From contig JAUJNL010000017.1 in the NCBI GenBank assembly GCA_030448185.1, positions 1 through 64,000 of the forward strand: DNA of 64,000 nucleotides, read 5' to 3'. The DNA comes from Cytophagales bacterium. Its GTDB lineage: Bacteria; Bacteroidota; Bacteroidia; Cytophagales; 172606-1. Made by a program: the position numbers and the translations under genes. Positions 1 through 8,041 of the stretch are shown piece by piece; the first letter of the stretch is position 1; every line of letters starts with the position of its first letter. The notes beneath the pieces are model-generated. The model had not been told where the DNA came from. It saw only the letters and a list, made by a program, of their open reading frames with translations, and ran no database searches.

Positions 1-6
1 ACTACC

Positions 7-41
7 AAAAAAGCACTGCAAACCGTTCGCAGTGCTTTTTT
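7..41. terminator. Hairpin terminator at window start
   Basis: A perfect 13-bp inverted repeat (7-19 against 29-41) has a 9-nt loop and A-run/T-run flanks on both sides, so it can act in both directions. It probably ends a gene lying before the window. Confidence 0.8.
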
Positions 42-240
42 AATACTGCCCTATTCTTATTTCCATTTTGCTATATCTCTCTAAGCAAGCATCGTACAGT
101 AACCAGAGCTCCTTAGCCACTCATTGATACTTGTTAATCGAAGCCTGTCCTGGTTAGGGCTGCTTTACTCTACGTTTATACCATAACATTCTTTTCTCAT
201 TTATAGTATATTGCGATGCAAGCCAACGCTTACCTCCTCT

Positions 241-1536
241 ATGGGCTCAGAAATTGGGATTATATTCTTTTTAATTATACTTAATGGTGTCTTTTCGATG
301 GCAGAAATTGCTGTCGTCTCCTCGCGGAAATCACGGCTGGAAAATAACGCACAGAAAGGCGATAAAGGCGCCGAAGCAGCACTCAAACTTGTTAATTCTC
401 CCAATACTTTTCTTTCTACCGTCCAGATAGGTATTACATTGATTGGCATTCTGACCGGTGTATTCAGCGGGGCTAATATCACGAAGGATCTGGCCGTATT
501 TTTTTTTCGGTTTGACTCGCTCAGGGAATACAGCGAAGGTATTGCAGTAGCCAGCATCGTGCTATTAACTGGCTTCTTCACGCTGGTGTTAGGGGAACTG
601 GTACCTAAACGCATCGGGATGCATAACCCCGAAGCCATTGCAAGTATCATGTCTCGCCCTATGAACGTAGTATCTAAAGTATGCGCGCCCCTGGTCTGGT
701 TGCTAAGTATATCTACGGAAGGGTTATTGCGCCTGTTTCGGCTACGTGCCTCTGAAGAAGCTCCTGTAACGGAAGAAGAAGTAAAATCGCTGATTGCACA
801 GGGTACCAGTGTAGGCACCTTCGAAGAGGTGGAGCAGGATATTGTGGAACGAGTATTTGCCCTTAGTGACCGCCGCGTGGGTTCGATCATGACCAACAAG
901 CTCGATGTGGAATGGATTGACGTGAACGATGATGCTGAAAACATCAAGCAGACGATTTTACAATCCGAATACAGTAATTTCCCGGTCTGCCGTGATTCGC
1001 TCGATGACGTAATCGGCATCATGAACACTAAAAAGTTTCTGCAGACGCTGCTGCAAAACGAACAGGTAGACTGGCAGGCAATGGTCGAAAAACCTCTGTT
1101 TATTCCCGAGAGCATGAAGGCTTTCCGGGTACTGGAGCAGTTCAAGGCTTCACGGATACGGATTGCCGTAGTAGTAGATGAATTTGGCACGGTGCAGGGA
1201 ATCGTAACCATGAAAGACCTGTTTGAAGCAATGGTTGGCGACCTGGAAGAAACAACCGAAGAAGAATCGGATATTGTAGAACGCGAAGATGGCACCTATT
1301 TAGTAGACGCCCTGATTCCTTTCGATGAGTTTGTTTCTTACTTCGAAATTGCCGACGTGGATCCGGAAGAACGGGCTGGCTTTCATACGCTGGGCGGCCT
1401 GATTTTCAATATTGCCCGCGAAATCCCTAAAACCGGCGAAATATTTGACTGGAACGGAATGCAACTTGAGATTATTGATATGGACGGCAACCGGATTGAC
1501 AAAGTACTGGTCAAATTAAAAGAAGAGGAAGCATAG
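241..1536 (+). CDS. CNNM/CorC-HlyC family transporter-like membrane protein with CBS pair
   Basis: About 431 aa. An N-terminal CNNM (DUF21) membrane domain of several hydrophobic segments (first at about residues 5-25, carrying an FSMAEIAVVSSRKSRLE-type motif) contains the family signature GELVPKRIG. A cytoplasmic CBS-domain pair follows (about 195-330), then a C-terminal CorC/HlyC transporter-associated domain (about 345-430). Proteins of this family are linked to Mg2+/Co2+ efflux and are often annotated as hemolysins; hemolysis itself is not implied. The frame is open to a TTG at 211, but the ATG at 241 directly precedes the conserved membrane segment, so I prefer it. It stands alone, convergent with the next gene. 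Family confident, substrate unknown. Confidence 0.9.
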   Translation: MGSEIGIIFFLIILNGVFSMAEIAVVSSRKSRLENNAQKGDKGAEAALKLVNSPNTFLSTVQIGITLIGILTGVFSGANITKDLAVFFFRFDSLREYSEGIAVASIVLLTGFFTLVLGELVPKRIGMHNPEAIASIMSRPMNVVSKVCAPLVWLLSISTEGLLRLFRLRASEEAPVTEEEVKSLIAQGTSVGTFEEVEQDIVERVFALSDRRVGSIMTNKLDVEWIDVNDDAENIKQTILQSEYSNFPVCRDSLDDVIGIMNTKKFLQTLLQNEQVDWQAMVEKPLFIPESMKAFRVLEQFKASRIRIAVVVDEFGTVQGIVTMKDLFEAMVGDLEETTEEESDIVEREDGTYLVDALIPFDEFVSYFEIADVDPEERAGFHTLGGLIFNIAREIPKTGEIFDWNGMQLEIIDMDGNRIDKVLVKLKEEEA

Positions 1537-1578
1537 TATAGTGGGTAATGGATATTAGTCAGTGGTCATTGGGAAAAA

Positions 1579-1652
1579 GGTATCAGGTACTGGGTAATAG
1601 AAAAGAAGTTACTCCAGGGAAAATTAATGACTAATACCCGGTACCTGATACC
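1579..1652. repeat. Intergenic imperfect inverted repeat (GGTATCAGGTAC family)
   Basis: Two 22-nt arms (1579-1600 and 1631-1652) are reverse complements with only two mismatches and could fold into a hairpin between two convergent genes. The words GGTATCAGGTA and CTAATACCC recur in a similar hairpin at 63007-63135, so this is a dispersed family, not just a local terminator. There is no T-run directly after the stem. Confidence 0.7.
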
Positions 1653-1678
1653 CATTGCTCATATTATATAAAGCTACT

Positions 1679-4018
1679 TTACTGAACTTTTCCCTCCATC
1701 CGAACCCAGTCTTTCCAGCCGGATACCCGATACACCCTGACCTCATTTTCGCCACCAGCGAAGTAAAGTACCTCCCCGGTAGCAGGCTCTACGCACATTT
1801 CACCCGCGGCATTGTCTCCGGAGTGCGAATACTTCCACATGGGAGCCGCAGCAGAAACTATATTCTCAAATAGGTTTCCGGCAAAAAGGCCGTTCTGGTC
1901 CCAGGCATACGTAATAGCCGGGTGAGAGCCATCCCAACCACCATCAAAATCCGTGGCTACCACCACGTCCTTGATAACCCCTATATTATTTTTAAAAGTA
2001 TACACCGTACCAGGAGCCGGAATGGCTTTGTGTTTTTCAGCGGGCCGATTGGCGTGTTTTCCTACCCCCCAGATCAGCTTGCCTTCCGGATTATAGGCAA
2101 ACATCTTATTGAAGGAGGCATTGGCCCACTCGGTTTCGTGGGTATTAACCATGAAATATAAGTTACCGGTGCTCTTACACTTAGAAAAAAAACCAGGTGG
2201 ATTCTGATATAACTTAGACCCGTCGAAACCTGCAGCTGCGGCAAAGTCCTCGCCGGCTTTCAGATCCCCGTAAACAGGCGCCCCCACTTCATTCCAGTCA
2301 ACCACTTTATGATGAAAAATTTTACCGGTGTTTAGTGAAAAACGGTAGTAATCAAACCCTTCCGGGGCTTGTAATGACATAGCGTTCCACTTCCATTCAC
2401 CCCAGTTATAAGTCTTGTATTCAGCGGGCTGTGGTTCTCCATCACCATTTTGGTCAGTCCAAAGAAAAGCTTGCGGTTCGCCTTTCACCTCTTTCGAAAA
2501 GCTGCCCACCACCAGTGGAATTAACCTCCACTTCTGTTCGTCTACCTTCATCACCTCCAGGCTTCCGCGTCTGATCAGATACGTAATTTTGTTGCGCTTA
2601 CGCACATGCCAGTCGCCGTATCCCCCACCAAAGGCATTTCCGATCAAGCCATTTGCGAGTCCGGAGTACTTATATATGGAGTGTATTTTCCAGGTTTTGG
2701 TTTTGTAGTCCAGTTTCAGGCGCATCAGTTCCTGCAGGGAAGAGGCAGACCATACTACGGTTGGGTCTTCGGGGTCGGGGGATGCTGTAGGCACCCAGTG
2801 AGTACCGCCATACCATTCACTGATCAGTTTTCCTTCTTTACTAAATCGGGCCACCCGCCGCGGAGCTACACTTTCTACAATAATAAAACCTCCCTGACCG
2901 TCACTGATAATGTCTTCTATAGTCAGGAAATTTTCGGGATGGTAGATGCCGTACTTTCGCCCTCCGGCTTCCCCGTAGGTTCTCTGCAGTTCGCCTTTGG
3001 CATTGAACCGCTTTACCTGCTGGCTTTTACCTGCTTCTGCTACCCATATATCACCATTATCGGGATCTATGTCTAAGCGATAAGGCGAATTCAAACCGGT
3101 AGTAATAAAGTTTTGTACCTGCCCATTGCGATTAACTTTTACTACTTTATTACCACTGATTACCAATGCATTGCCTGCGTTATCGGCAGCTACCCCTAAT
3201 GGCTCAGGTACCTTTACGGTAGCCAGTTCTTTACCTCCTTTGGCCGTGCGCCATTGTACGACGTTTTGGTCTTTGTAGGAGAGAATCAAATTTCCCTTAG
3301 TACCGGCCATATCCATAGCCTGCGTACCCGGTGTACTCCAATCGTCAGCTCCTGGTCGTTTGCTTTTAGGCCCGAGCACATCGTATACAAACCCATTTGA
3401 TCCAACGGTAGGTATCGATTCAAAAAGTCCGTTGGGTTTATCTACCGGATGCGCTGCCAGTTTGGCATTCTGCTGCAGGAAATACACCCAGCCGTCCATC
3501 ACGACTGTGCTGTATCGTCCCATAAAAGATTCAGGTTGCCAGGCACTCCAAATCCGTTTGCGTCCATCCAGAGTCATTTTCATCCCGTTACAAACATTCT
3601 CGGAAACACCAGCACCTATGTAAAGTCCTGTTCCATCAAGAGCTACTGAACGAGGCCCCTGATGATTACCCAGTGCGGTTTCCCACCAGTGCGGGCCGTC
3701 AGGTAAAGTATTAGCCAGCTTCATTAGATATTCAGCCTTAAATCCAGGCGTTTGCAATAGCTTCCAGGTACAACGAGACGGATCAGGCACCCGTTTTCCA
3801 TCATCATCTTTACCATCCCAGGTTATAGATTGCGGACCAGCATTCTGTGGCTTTGCCGATAAGAGGGTGCGTACCATTTTACCGGAAGCATCATAAATAC
3901 CTATAGATACATCCCCAGCTTTTTTAAGTGTATAGTTGATTTTCTGAGCACTGACTGGCAAAATACCAATCAATAATGCCCAACAGGCTGTTGCAATTGT
4001 TCTTTTTATATTACCCAT
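1679..4018 (-). CDS. Secreted NHL-repeat/beta-propeller protein with FlgD-like Ig domain
   Basis: 779 aa from the ATG at 4018; the frame is open to a TTG at 4036, but the ATG immediately precedes a clean Sec signal peptide ending near VSAQ. Mature residues about 25-100 resemble a FlgD-type Ig-like domain (KMVRTL, WDGKDDDGKRVPD). The rest has NHL-type propeller blades, for example GVAADNAGNALVI, RLDIDPDNGDIWVAEAG and a stretch with EDIISDGQGGFIIVES. No catalytic motif was recognised and no T9SS tail is visible, so it is probably periplasmic or surface-exposed and may bind a ligand or polymer. It stands alone. Architecture confident, role unknown. Confidence 0.8.
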   Translation of the reverse strand: MGNIKRTIATACWALLIGILPVSAQKINYTLKKAGDVSIGIYDASGKMVRTLLSAKPQNAGPQSITWDGKDDDGKRVPDPSRCTWKLLQTPGFKAEYLMKLANTLPDGPHWWETALGNHQGPRSVALDGTGLYIGAGVSENVCNGMKMTLDGRKRIWSAWQPESFMGRYSTVVMDGWVYFLQQNAKLAAHPVDKPNGLFESIPTVGSNGFVYDVLGPKSKRPGADDWSTPGTQAMDMAGTKGNLILSYKDQNVVQWRTAKGGKELATVKVPEPLGVAADNAGNALVISGNKVVKVNRNGQVQNFITTGLNSPYRLDIDPDNGDIWVAEAGKSQQVKRFNAKGELQRTYGEAGGRKYGIYHPENFLTIEDIISDGQGGFIIVESVAPRRVARFSKEGKLISEWYGGTHWVPTASPDPEDPTVVWSASSLQELMRLKLDYKTKTWKIHSIYKYSGLANGLIGNAFGGGYGDWHVRKRNKITYLIRRGSLEVMKVDEQKWRLIPLVVGSFSKEVKGEPQAFLWTDQNGDGEPQPAEYKTYNWGEWKWNAMSLQAPEGFDYYRFSLNTGKIFHHKVVDWNEVGAPVYGDLKAGEDFAAAAGFDGSKLYQNPPGFFSKCKSTGNLYFMVNTHETEWANASFNKMFAYNPEGKLIWGVGKHANRPAEKHKAIPAPGTVYTFKNNIGVIKDVVVATDFDGGWDGSHPAITYAWDQNGLFAGNLFENIVSAAAPMWKYSHSGDNAAGEMCVEPATGEVLYFAGGENEVRVYRVSGWKDWVRMEGKVQ

Positions 4019-4312
4019 ATATCTGTTTTTGTGCAAAATGTATTCTTATACGGACTGAGTCCTGAAGATATTTAGTCTGAAAAGGATTAATTTTTAATTG
4101 GCCCATTTCATTAAATAGTAACAAAACTGGATTACAATAAATTCTATAACTTAGGAAAATGTAGCGGGAGGAACTTGCCTACTGAGCATCAAATAAATAA
4201 AGCATATCAAACCCAAGCCATGGTGTATCTTCCAGGACAAAAGCAGTCAAGCATGGAAAACCATGCAAGTAAACAGCGTATTCATTTTGTGATTCTGACT
4301 TAAACTGAGTCC

Positions 4313-4741
4313 TTATCTAGCGGTCTTTGTATCACTAATTATCCTTTCCAATACTTGACTGACAGCTTCTTCAGTAAGAGGTTTCAATAATTGTGCCTTA
4401 ATAGAAGCAAATTGCCTGAATTTATTGGTTACAAAGGGAAGCTCGGAGCCCGAAAGTAGAATAACTGCCAACTCACGTCGTTGGTAAGCTGGCAGCTTTT
4501 CGAGCTCAGCCAGGAACTCAAAGCCATCCATGATTGGCATGAAAATATCAAGGAAAACCAAGTCAATTACGGTTGTTGTAATGGGAGCTACCCGTTGCTC
4601 TTTCAAAGTATGCAATGCCTCAGGAGCATTTTGAAAGGTTTGTAGCTGACTAACCGCATTAACCCGTTGCAGTACGTTTTCCGTAATTATATTACTGATA
4701 TAATCATCGTCCACAATAAAGACTCTAAAGACGTTGTTCAT
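4313..4741 (-). CDS. Single-domain response regulator
   Basis: 142 aa, a lone receiver (REC) domain without an output domain. The acidic pocket D11-D13, phospho-acceptor D65 (VFLDIFMP), switch S97 (LLSGSE) and conserved K120 (LLKPL) are all in place. It lies divergently from the hybrid histidine kinase that starts near 4.8-4.9 kb, with a short shared intergenic region, so it is a plausible phosphotransfer partner of that kinase (inference). REC-only proteins usually act by protein-protein contact or as phosphate shuttles. Confidence 0.92.
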   Translation of the reverse strand: MNNVFRVFIVDDDYISNIITENVLQRVNAVSQLQTFQNAPEALHTLKEQRVAPITTTVIDLVFLDIFMPIMDGFEFLAELEKLPAYQRRELAVILLSGSELPFVTNKFRQFASIKAQLLKPLTEEAVSQVLERIISDTKTAR

Positions 4742-4919
4742 GCAGAATTACTATAGCGAACCGTAAATCTTTCCATTATACGGATCAAAACCAAGTAAAG
4801 ATGTTTATGATTATGTTAAAGATCTTTTTTGCTTCAGCTGCTAGGGCCAATGTCAATTTAACCTGAAGGAAAAAACCAGCATATGGTCAGCAGAAACATT
4901 AGAAATAGCGGGGCTATCA

Positions 4920-6359
4920 ATGGATAGTAAAACGCCTGACTGGAAGAAACTTATAAACAATATTACCCGTGAAGATTTACCATTTGTAAAAGGTAATTTC
5001 AGAAAGACCATCACCCAGCAGTTGCCATTCGAAATGGAGATGGAGTACCACCTTCCTGATGGGACTACCAGATATGTATTTGTAAAAGGAAAACCGGTAG
5101 TAAACTTAGGTAAAGTAACAGGCCTTAAAGGTACGGTTCAGGATGTTACGGAACGCATTAAAGCGGAGCAGGAAATCATTGAAGCCAAGGAAAAAGCAGA
5201 AGAAGCTTCCCAGGTAAAGACTCAATTCCTGTCAACGATGAGCCATGAGATACGTACCCCAATGAATGCGGTAATTGGCATAACAAGTCTTCTGCTAAGC
5301 GAAGACCCCAAACCTGAACAAATTTATAACCTTAAAACGCTGAAGTTTTCAGCAGAAAACCTATTATCGTTGATCAATAATATTTTAGATTTCAATAAGA
5401 TAGAAGCCGGAAAGGTAGAGTTCGAGCAGATTGACTTTAACCTGATGTACATAATCAGCGGAATCAAGCAAGCTTTTGGCCCTATTGCCCGCGAAAAAGG
5501 TATCGGCCTTAAAGTGCTGCATGAAGCCGATCTGCCCCAATACCTGCAGGGCGATCCGGTACGGCTCACTCAGGTGCTCAATAATTTGATTGGCAATGCG
5601 GTTAAATTTACGGAAAACGGAGAGGTGAAAGTTGATATTGCCATTCAAAGTGAAACCAATGAATCCATTACCCTTGACTTTGCGGTAACCGACACGGGCA
5701 TTGGCATTGCTCCCCATAATCTGGAACATATCTTCGATAACTTTACTCAGGCAAATACAGATACCACCCGTAAATTTGGAGGAACTGGCTTGGGCTTGTC
5801 GATTACACGTCAATTATTGAAGTTCCAGGGCAGTCAGATTAAGGTAAAAAGTAGCCTTGGAGAGGGCTCTACCTTCTATTTCAGCCTTACTTTTAAGAAA
5901 AGTCATAAAAACGACCCTGCTAAAGACAGTGTGAAGGAGAAAAATAATAGTCCGCTGGCACATCACTTGAAAGGGGTAAAACTGCTGCTGGCCGAAGATA
6001 ATTCAGTGAACCAGTTTATTGCCAGCAAGCTGCTTTCTAAGTGGGAAATGGAGATCGACTTTGCCACTACGGGGCGCGAAGCAGTGGATAAGGCAAAAAG
6101 TACAGCGTATGACATTATCCTCATGGACCTGCAAATGCCGGAAATGGATGGCTATGAGGCAACGGCTCAGATCCGTCAATTGCCGGATGCCCATTACCAG
6201 GCTCTTCCCATTATTGCCCTTACCGCCTGGGCTACGCAAGATGTAAAAGATAAAGTGCTGGCTATCGGGATGAACGACTATGTTACTAAACCCTTTAATC
6301 CGGAGGAATTATCCCTGAAAATAGATAAACACGTCAACCAAAATCGGATTCTTGCGTAA
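4920..6359 (+). CDS. Hybrid sensor histidine kinase (PAS-HisKA-HATPase-REC), N-terminus uncertain
   Basis: 479 aa as called. The order is the C-terminal half of a PAS/PAC domain (to about residue 80, ending GTVQDVTERIKAEQE), a coiled linker, HisKA with phospho-acceptor H109 (MSHEIRTP), HATPase_c with the N-box (NLIGNAVKF, N226), G1 (DTGIG, D258) and G2 (GGTGLGLS, 287-294), then a REC domain with D403 (LMDLQMPEMDG) and K457 (VTKPF). It is cytosolic with no membrane segment. The same frame stays open upstream to about 4845 and encodes PAS-like residues (IWSAETLEIAGLS), so the ATG at 4920 probably cuts through the PAS domain and the true start is upstream. Divergent from the response regulator at 4313-4741. 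Confidence 0.9.
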   Translation: MDSKTPDWKKLINNITREDLPFVKGNFRKTITQQLPFEMEMEYHLPDGTTRYVFVKGKPVVNLGKVTGLKGTVQDVTERIKAEQEIIEAKEKAEEASQVKTQFLSTMSHEIRTPMNAVIGITSLLLSEDPKPEQIYNLKTLKFSAENLLSLINNILDFNKIEAGKVEFEQIDFNLMYIISGIKQAFGPIAREKGIGLKVLHEADLPQYLQGDPVRLTQVLNNLIGNAVKFTENGEVKVDIAIQSETNESITLDFAVTDTGIGIAPHNLEHIFDNFTQANTDTTRKFGGTGLGLSITRQLLKFQGSQIKVKSSLGEGSTFYFSLTFKKSHKNDPAKDSVKEKNNSPLAHHLKGVKLLLAEDNSVNQFIASKLLSKWEMEIDFATTGREAVDKAKSTAYDIILMDLQMPEMDGYEATAQIRQLPDAHYQALPIIALTAWATQDVKDKVLAIGMNDYVTKPFNPEELSLKIDKHVNQNRILA

Positions 6360-6381
6360 AAGTTATTGTTGAGTGAAGTGA

Positions 6382-6419
6382 AATAAAAATGCCATCGCCA
6401 GTACGATGGCATTTTTATT
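6382..6419. terminator. Bidirectional hairpin terminator
   Basis: A perfect 16-bp stem (6382-6397 with 6404-6419) with a 6-nt loop and A/T-rich ends sits between the convergent histidine kinase and SRPBCC genes. It should serve both. Confidence 0.9.
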
Positions 6420-6424
6420 GGTAG

Positions 6425-6925
6425 TCATTGGACATTTAATCTGCTTATATTTTCAGGCAGCACTTTCTTCCACTGTTCACCTTCAGCAGTAGACTTGATT
6501 ACTGCATTTCGTTGTAGCAACAACTTTTGCATGTATTCGGTCAGTACCAAGCGATCAAATCCCCGGCCAATGATACCTAATGGTGATTCAAATTGGAATA
6601 TATCCTGCATAATGGTGGTTGCGTAAACTTCCTTGAAATAGTGTTCATGTCGAAAATACTGGAATACTCCTTGCACCATTTCGTCGCAAAAGTAAATCGG
6701 ATACTGATATCCGGTAATTTTTGAGGTCAGTTTCTGCCAGATGCCAAAGTGTTTGGCCCGCCAGGTCACCTTTTCCCCCAACCCAATCAGGCCGGTAGTT
6801 TTGCCGGCAACTGCTTTTTCACTTGTATTCCGGGTGGAGAGCATGTGCAATTCAATGCTGCGGGCCAGATTGAAGCATCGCTCCACCGGCGCATCGATAA
6901 TTGTTTCTAATTCAATAACTGGCAT
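6425..6925 (-). CDS. SRPBCC (START-like) family protein
   Basis: 166 aa. It begins VIELETIIDAPVERCFNLAR, the typical first strand and helix of polyketide-cyclase/START-like cell-division-inhibitor-type proteins, with GLIGLGEKVTWRAKHFG and a C-terminal long helix (VLTEYMQKLLLQRN). The length fits a single ligand-binding SRPBCC domain. No signal peptide, so cytosolic. The ligand cannot be inferred. It stands alone, ending at the terminator shared with the kinase gene. Confidence 0.8.
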   Translation of the reverse strand: MPVIELETIIDAPVERCFNLARSIELHMLSTRNTSEKAVAGKTTGLIGLGEKVTWRAKHFGIWQKLTSKITGYQYPIYFCDEMVQGVFQYFRHEHYFKEVYATTIMQDIFQFESPLGIIGRGFDRLVLTEYMQKLLLQRNAVIKSTAEGEQWKKVLPENISRLNVQ

Positions 6926-7249
6926 AGGTTTATATACGGGTAAGAGGTTTGCGGGAGTAAAGCAAAGATAAATGCTAGTCAGGAATAAGCCGCTACGGAC
7001 CGGATTCTTAGTAAGCTACTGCGTATGCAAGTTCTGGCACTTCACATATGAACTCAAAAATAGCTTGCAGAATGCAAATGATTTTTATTTATTGTGAAAA
7101 TGTTACAGCTGGAAACTACCTACTTTTAGGTATTTCTTTCTAAAAAAGAAACAATTAATATTGTTTTAACCGCATCGTGTTCGAAAAAAATTATTTTGCG
7201 GTTACATTCCTTACATCTCCGGTTACCAACTATTATTAACCACCACACC

Positions 7250-8041
7250 ATGTATAAATACAGTATCCTAAGCAAGATAAGTTTGTTAAGTCTTGGTCTG
7301 CTGCTCAGTTGCAGTCTGTTTGAAAAGGATAAAGTCAAGTTTGATGAATGTACATTAAGTTATGGCTCGACCAACACCTTTTACTTGAGTCCTACCGACA
7401 GTAATGTCACAGTAAAGCCTACTCAACCGACCACCCGCGGTGTCTACGTAGCCGAACCGCATGGGCTGGTAATTGATAACTATACGGGTGAGGTAAATGT
7501 TAGTCGGAGCCTCACGGGGCAGCAGTATAAAGTCCGGTTTGTATCGCTGGATAATAAAAGTTTCTGCGATACGGATATTATTATCAGCGGACTTGATTAC
7601 CCGGATGGGATTTACAGCATTAGCAATCCTCAACAGGCGACATTAAACCCTATTTATAATGTAAATCCCCGTAATCCTATTCCGCAGGACAGCAATATTG
7701 ACGAGCCTAATCAGCAGGGGCAGACGGCCCGGAATCAAGGCTTGATTGTAAATACCACTTCGGGAGCATTAGACTTGAAGGCAAGCATTGCAACGGGACA
7801 GTTTAACTCTATTAAAGACCTGCCCCGTCCCCGAACCATTACGTTTCTTTACCGCCTCAAAGACCCGAGTGACCAGGCACTAAACAGTATTACGCTGAAT
7901 ATTTATTATTTCTCTTCCGAGAGCAGGATTCCCGAAAGTCTACGCGAAGAGTTGAAACGCAAACAGGAATATCCCAAAGGGGGTAGAGTTGGTAAGTTTC
8001 TTGAGCATGATCCACCGTATATTATCGTAACAGACCAATGA
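7250..8041 (+). CDS. Putative lipoprotein, coupled to the CHAT gene
   Basis: 263 aa from the ATG at 7250; the frame is open to 7196, but this ATG begins a lipoprotein signal with a lipobox ending LLLSC (Cys21). The mature part is rich in Asn, Thr, Pro and Tyr and looks beta-rich (GLVIDNYTGEVNVSRSLTGQ and, later, GLIVNTTSGALDLKASIATG), like two related Ig- or cadherin-like units: each has a G-L-x-(I/V)-(D/N)-x-x-(T/S)-G pattern. The family was not recognised. The stop overlaps the start of the CHAT gene (ATGA), so the two are very likely translated together. A surface or periplasmic partner of the CHAT protein is my inference. Confidence 0.7.
   Translation: MYKYSILSKISLLSLGLLLSCSLFEKDKVKFDECTLSYGSTNTFYLSPTDSNVTVKPTQPTTRGVYVAEPHGLVIDNYTGEVNVSRSLTGQQYKVRFVSLDNKSFCDTDIIISGLDYPDGIYSISNPQQATLNPIYNVNPRNPIPQDSNIDEPNQQGQTARNQGLIVNTTSGALDLKASIATGQFNSIKDLPRPRTITFLYRLKDPSDQALNSITLNIYYFSSESRIPESLREELKRKQEYPKGGRVGKFLEHDPPYIIVTDQ

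Noticed and set aside
211-240. TTG at 211 as the start of the CNNM/CBS gene
   Set aside because: The ten extra residues are not signal-like, and the ATG at 241 sits directly before the first membrane segment.
201-1295. A 364-codon open frame on the minus strand
   Set aside because: It is antisense to the CNNM/CBS gene, Ser/Thr/Ile-rich without any domain, and is a codon-usage shadow.
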